A DNA stretch of 62,378 nt, from contig JAZOML010000025.1 of the NCBI GenBank assembly GCA_045653945.1, positions 1-62,378 on the forward strand, read 5' to 3'. The stretch's first letter is position 1, and each line of letters begins with the position of its first letter. The notes beneath the pieces were generated by a model, which worked only from the letters and a program-made list of their open reading frames with translations, was not told the DNA's origin and ran no database searches. The translations under genes and the position numbers were made by a program. Source of the stretch: SIG673 sp045653945 (GTDB lineage Bacteria > Bacillota > Clostridia > Oscillospirales > CAG-272). Below are positions 58,852-62,378 of this stretch, in pieces.

Positions 58852-58880
58852 TTGACATGTTTCGATTTTTATGTTATAAT
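58852..58880 (+). promoter_or_regulatory. Reverse transcriptase gene promoter
   Basis: TTGACA (58852-58857), a 17-bp spacer and TATAAT (58875-58880). This TTG can look like a start codon of the gene; it is the -35 box. Confidence 0.88.
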
Positions 58881-58923
58881 ATATACGTATTGGGGCAATT
58901 TTGGCTTGTTAGGAGGACTTACT

Positions 58924-60606
58924 ATGCTTTCATTGAATAATTTACTTCTATATGAATATTTTCCAGCAGAACTCCCAGACTGTTTCTCTACAAAAAAGAT
59001 CGTAAATCAAATCACTGCTATCAAAGGAAAAGCTAACGCTTCTAATCAAAAGTGCTCTACTCCGTTATACTACAGCGGATTCAAAAATGAAACAGCGCGG
59101 AGAAAATTTGCTGTTCCAAATTTTTATCATTACTTAAAAGCTGCCGACTTTATTGAATCACAACAAGCTGATATTTTATCTATTACGAATTCAACGATGC
59201 ATTCTTTAACTGCCCCGAGAAACAAGGCACCGGCCGAGGGATTCGCTTTTTCAAAACGATCCCATACCAAAGGTGAAACCAAAGAGATTGTTGAAAAAAT
59301 GTATCTCAATAATTCATATATGATAAAATTGGATATTGAATCTTTTTTTGATAACATTTATACACATTCTTTGGCTTGGGCTATTCATACAAAAAGAATA
59401 GCTAAAGCAAATCGAAGCAACTCTCTATGGGGAAACAAATTGGATTCAGTAGTACGTGCCTTCAACTCTGATCAAACAAACGGAGTTTTAGTAGGCAACG
59501 CGATATCGAGAATTTGTGCAGAAATAATTTTATGCAAGATAGATAAAGAAATCCATAGCCACTTTGAGGGGATAACCTACGTTCGTTTTGTAGATGACTA
59601 TTTTATTTTTGTAAAAAATGAATCTCAAATACAGGCAATAATTGCGTTTATAAGACAACAGCTTGCCGAGTATGAATTGATTCTTAATGAAAATAAAGTT
59701 TCAATTATCCAAAGTCCTTTCCTGTTTGATTCACCTTGGATTGATGAATTAAAATTGTTTTTGCATTGCGCTCCTGATCCTCTACTTAACAAATCTTTTG
59801 CATTATACAACCAATTCAAAGATGTAAGTATCTTCAAGTATGTTTTAAAAGTTATCGCCTTTCGAAATGTTTCAAATGCTCAGTGGGATTGTTTGGAATC
59901 AAAACTATATAATTTGTGGACTAAGTTCCCATCCTTATCTGAATTAATAATTAAAATACTGCTAAAAAATAAAGATAAAATTCACACCAATAAATTAAAA
60001 ACCGTCTTATATTCTATCACAGAAAAATGTTTATCTTTTAATTTCCAACAAGAGTTAGTTTGGATTGTTTGGGCTGCAAAAACATTCAATATAAAAATCA
60101 ATCAAGACTTCGTGATAAAAATATTAGAATCTGAAAATGATTTATCAATTATCATACTGTTAGATTGTATTAACTCAGGTATTATAAATAAAACCGCAAA
60201 AATCACAAATGCAATTGATAAGAAACGCAAAGAATTAGAAGATTTGGATATTGATGAAAATGGAAACAGTGGAGCTATATTATGGACAAATCATTGGCTA
60301 TTAGCGTATGAAGCTCAATTTCACCATTGGTTAGATTCACCCACAAATCAATTTAAGGTTATAGAAAACAACGAATTTTATAAAAAGTTATTAGACCTCA
60401 ATATTAACTTTTATGATTCGAATTATCAAATACCGGTAGATACAAGTCCACGTCAATCAACACGTCTAACCAAAGCAGACATCAAACAGTATCTTGAACT
60501 TGTTAAATCAGCTATCGAAAACAATGACTCCACCTCGGTTGAAAAAATAAAGGACGTCAATGGCAGTCTTTTAGACAAACTCAATAGTGATTCTTATTTT
60601 AAGTAA
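58924..60606 (+). CDS. Reverse transcriptase of the Abi/unknown-group type (candidate phage-defence RT)
   Basis: 560 residues from the ATG at 58924 with AGGAGG upstream. RT motifs in order: IKLDIESFFDNIY (motif A Asp), NGVLVGNAISRICAE (motif B), YVRFVDDYFIF (motif C xxDD) and LNENKVSI, all within about the first 270 residues. The remaining 290 residues are helical and may form HEAT-like repeats, as in AbiA/AbiK-type and other defence RTs. No maturase, HNH or integrase domain, so not a group II intron protein. AT-rich, unlike the adjacent integrase. It sits at the edge of a tRNA-Pro-linked element. Confidence 0.85.
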   Translation: MLSLNNLLLYEYFPAELPDCFSTKKIVNQITAIKGKANASNQKCSTPLYYSGFKNETARRKFAVPNFYHYLKAADFIESQQADILSITNSTMHSLTAPRNKAPAEGFAFSKRSHTKGETKEIVEKMYLNNSYMIKLDIESFFDNIYTHSLAWAIHTKRIAKANRSNSLWGNKLDSVVRAFNSDQTNGVLVGNAISRICAEIILCKIDKEIHSHFEGITYVRFVDDYFIFVKNESQIQAIIAFIRQQLAEYELILNENKVSIIQSPFLFDSPWIDELKLFLHCAPDPLLNKSFALYNQFKDVSIFKYVLKVIAFRNVSNAQWDCLESKLYNLWTKFPSLSELIIKILLKNKDKIHTNKLKTVLYSITEKCLSFNFQQELVWIVWAAKTFNIKINQDFVIKILESENDLSIIILLDCINSGIINKTAKITNAIDKKRKELEDLDIDENGNSGAILWTNHWLLAYEAQFHHWLDSPTNQFKVIENNEFYKKLLDLNINFYDSNYQIPVDTSPRQSTRLTKADIKQYLELVKSAIENNDSTSVEKIKDVNGSLLDKLNSDSYFK

Positions 60607-60648
60607 GAATCTGCTTGTTTTCTTTGATTACTCCGATGCAATTTTTGA

Positions 60649-60676
60649 GGGGCGACCGTTCGTGGTCGCCCCTTCC
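60649..60676 (+). terminator. Hairpin between the RT gene and the integrase gene
   Basis: The perfect stem GGGGCGACC / GGTCGCCCC with loop GTTCGT is followed by the weakly T-rich TTCCTT. Probable terminator of the RT gene. Confidence 0.6.
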
Positions 60677-62113
60677 TTATGCCTGTTTCGCCTTTTTCTT
60701 CTCGGCTGCGATTTCCGCTTTCATCGTTTTTATAAGCTCTGCGAGCTTTTCCTCGCATTCCTCTCGTGTCTTTGCGTAGACATTCTTGGAGATGCGTTTG
60801 CCGCCCACTCTCGGTGTGAACCGCCCCTCGTAGAGGTGGTCGTTTATCATCGTCACGCAACCCGTGCCGGGCTTACGGATCTTGCCCTTGTAGGGCTCAA
60901 ATTTCGGCTCTGTGGCGGTTTTGGGCGTTGGCTGCTCACTTACCTTTGTAGGCGTCGGTTCGGGCATCTGCGCATCTGTACCGCCGATTTCGCGGTCGAT
61001 TCTCACGGCTGCCTGCTGTTGCATGGTGTCGGTGATATGGCTGTAGATATTGAGCGTGGTCTCCGCGCTGATGTGACCGATCATGGCAGAAAGGGTCTTA
61101 ATATCCATGCCGTTTTCAAGCGCCATGGTTGCAAAGGTATGGCGCAGGTCGTGGAAACGGATCTTCTTGCACTGCGCTCGCTTCAGTATCTTTTGGAATT
61201 TGCCGTATATTGAGTCGGGATTCCTCGGCTCTCCTTCCTTGACGGGTGATGGGAACACCCACTCGCAGGTGGCATTTTTCTTATGCTCCGCAAGGATATC
61301 CAGCATATCGGGCGGCAGAATGAGCGTTCGTATCGAGGATTTGGTCTTGGGCTTGGTGATCTGGGTCTGTGCGCCCTTCTTGACCACCTGTCGTCTGATG
61401 TGGAGCTCGCCTGTAGCGAAGTTGACGTCCTTCCACTGAAGACCGAGTATCTCCCCTCGGCGCATACCCGTGGTCAGCTCGAGGAGGAAGAACTCGTAGT
61501 ATCCTTCCTCGTTTGCTTGGATCAGAAACCGTCGGATCTCGTCCTGCGTCAGCACCTGCATCCCCTTTGCTTTCTTCGGAGGCAGTCGGCAGCCGATGGC
61601 GGGATTGGTAGTGATCAAGCCCTCGGTCACCGCCTTTTCGAGTGCGGTTCTACAGGTGGTGTGGCAGGAGCGTACCATGCGGTCGGACAAGCCCTCACCG
61701 TAAAACTCTGTGAGCCTGCGCCTGCCGCCCTTCTTCAGCCGTGCATAGAACTGTTGTAGGTCGTTCTGCGTGAGCTTGTTCATCGGTATCTTACCGATTT
61801 CGGGGATGATATGGTTGTAGATTCGGTTCTCGTAGCACTCTTGCGTTGTCTGTCGGATCTTGGGCTTGGAGAAGTTCTGATACCAGAAGTCCATCCAATC
61901 GCCGAAGGGCATATCGGGCTTGATCTTCTCGCTTCGTCTGCCGTGTTCCTCGCGGAGCTGTTTGAGCCGTTCCTCGCACTCCGCTTTCGTTTTTGCGGTT
62001 ACGCTTTTTGTTTTGGCGTAGCCGTTTTCCTTGTAGCCTACGACGAGTCTGCCTTCCCATCTGCCGTCATGGCGCTGAAAGACCGATCCGTCACCGTATT
62101 TTCTCTTTGCCAT
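60677..62113 (-). CDS. Tyrosine recombinase/integrase with arm-binding-like domains at both ends
   Basis: 478 residues. N-terminal arm-type DNA-binding domain (about 5-60), core-binding SAM-like domain (about 68-175) and catalytic domain with TTGMRRGEILGLQW (Arg), the beta-hairpin Lys near KTKSSIRTL, HDLRHTFAT (His-x-x-Arg), IGH and NIYSHIT (Tyr). Beyond the normal end, residues about 415-470 repeat the N-terminal domain pattern (GTGCV...YEGR...YAKTREECEEKLAEL). GC-rich relative to the RT gene. Starts 3 bp after a second integrase. Confidence 0.93.
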   Translation of the reverse strand: MAKRKYGDGSVFQRHDGRWEGRLVVGYKENGYAKTKSVTAKTKAECEERLKQLREEHGRRSEKIKPDMPFGDWMDFWYQNFSKPKIRQTTQECYENRIYNHIIPEIGKIPMNKLTQNDLQQFYARLKKGGRRRLTEFYGEGLSDRMVRSCHTTCRTALEKAVTEGLITTNPAIGCRLPPKKAKGMQVLTQDEIRRFLIQANEEGYYEFFLLELTTGMRRGEILGLQWKDVNFATGELHIRRQVVKKGAQTQITKPKTKSSIRTLILPPDMLDILAEHKKNATCEWVFPSPVKEGEPRNPDSIYGKFQKILKRAQCKKIRFHDLRHTFATMALENGMDIKTLSAMIGHISAETTLNIYSHITDTMQQQAAVRIDREIGGTDAQMPEPTPTKVSEQPTPKTATEPKFEPYKGKIRKPGTGCVTMINDHLYEGRFTPRVGGKRISKNVYAKTREECEEKLAELIKTMKAEIAAEKKKAKQA

Positions 62114-62116
62114 TGC

Positions 62117-62378
62117 TTACTCCTTTATCATAATTTTTTGCATCATACTGCCCACTACGGCGGATGCGCTTTTCTGCATATCGCTCGTTACGTGGGTGTA
62201 AGTGTCCAGCGTAAAGCTTGCATTTGTGTGACCAAGTATGCCTGCCAAGGTCTTGGGATCCACGCCACCCTGTGTTGCGTGAGTCGCAAAGGTGTGGCGA
62301 AGGTCGTGGAAGCGTATCAGCGGAAGCTCGGCATTTTTCAGTATCACCTTCAGTTTACGGTAAGCGCTGGCAGGGCTG
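62117..62378 (-). CDS. Tyrosine recombinase, C-terminal part (5' end outside window)
   Basis: The frame is open to the right edge of the window, so the GTG at 62347 is internal. The visible 86 residues carry HDLRHTFATHA, GHTNASFTLDTYTHV (catalytic His and Tyr) and a short helical tail. Related to but distinct from the adjacent integrase. Two recombinases in tandem suggest an element using both, or two stacked elements. Confidence 0.9.
   Translation of the reverse strand, partial: SPASAYRKLKVILKNAELPLIRFHDLRHTFATHATQGGVDPKTLAGILGHTNASFTLDTYTHVTSDMQKSASAVVGSMMQKIMIKE

Noticed and set aside
58924..60606. Retron, group II intron or diversity-generating retroelement
   Set aside because: No msr/msd-like inverted repeats, no maturase or endonuclease domain, no intron RNA features around the gene, and no template/variable repeat pair visible in the window.

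Overview
The window is about 62 kb from a low-to-moderate GC, Gram-positive-type anaerobe, most likely a Clostridia-class Bacillota (Firmicutes), probably gut- or rumen-associated. This is inferred from a PolC-type polymerase in the order pyrH-frr-uppS-cdsA-dxr-rseP-ispG-polC, long-form Hpf, TmcAL, MgtE, an ECF S component, oxygen-sensitive glycyl radical enzymes (GREs), strong TTGACA-17-TATAAT promoters and intrinsic terminators. No genus can be named from sequence alone.

Layout. 1-7.4 kb: partial miaB, then mutS, mutL and tgt on the plus strand. 7.4-12.1 kb: mntP, an AraC regulator divergent from an orphan GRE, and a GrpB-Nudix fusion. 12.2-16 kb: tRNA-Gln with a duplicated 3' end, a 16-residue tandem-repeat protein, hpf, azlCD, and the remains of a GRE activase/GRE pair. 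16-21 kb: a DMT transporter, mgtE behind a long structured leader, tmcAL, ackA. 21.3-31.8 kb: an accessory catabolic region with a sugar isomerase-like protein, a GRE activase, two SGNH hydrolases around a second GRE, a half-size DMT transporter, two AraC regulators, a frameshifted gene and a DUF6259-type glycoside hydrolase. 31.8-37.3 kb: a metallophosphoesterase split by a homopolymer frameshift, TetR divergent from a CDF metal exporter, an ECF S component, tRNA-Trp, aspartate kinase, and a small M50 protease. 37.3-55.8 kb: an uninterrupted 17-gene minus-strand run from pyrH through polC into a complete histidine operon (hisZGDCBHAF-IE). 55.9-58.2 kb: two CobW-type GTPases, one with a large Asp/Cys/His repeat array. 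58.3-62.4 kb: a remodelled tRNA-Pro locus, an AT-rich reverse transcriptase of the Abi/unknown-group type, and two tandem tyrosine recombinases running off the window. This last region is the edge of a mobile element.

How the genes work together. Most of the window is housekeeping: mismatch repair, tRNA modification, isoprenoid and membrane synthesis, replication, histidine synthesis. Accessory content is concentrated in the GRE loci and the tRNA-Pro/reverse transcriptase/integrase island. The best candidates for undescribed biology are the reverse transcriptase island (possible phage defence), the GRE operon with paired SGNH hydrolases, and the mgtE leader RNA with a combined terminator/Shine-Dalgarno hairpin. 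Several short palindromic intergenic inserts recur, some next to tRNA genes.
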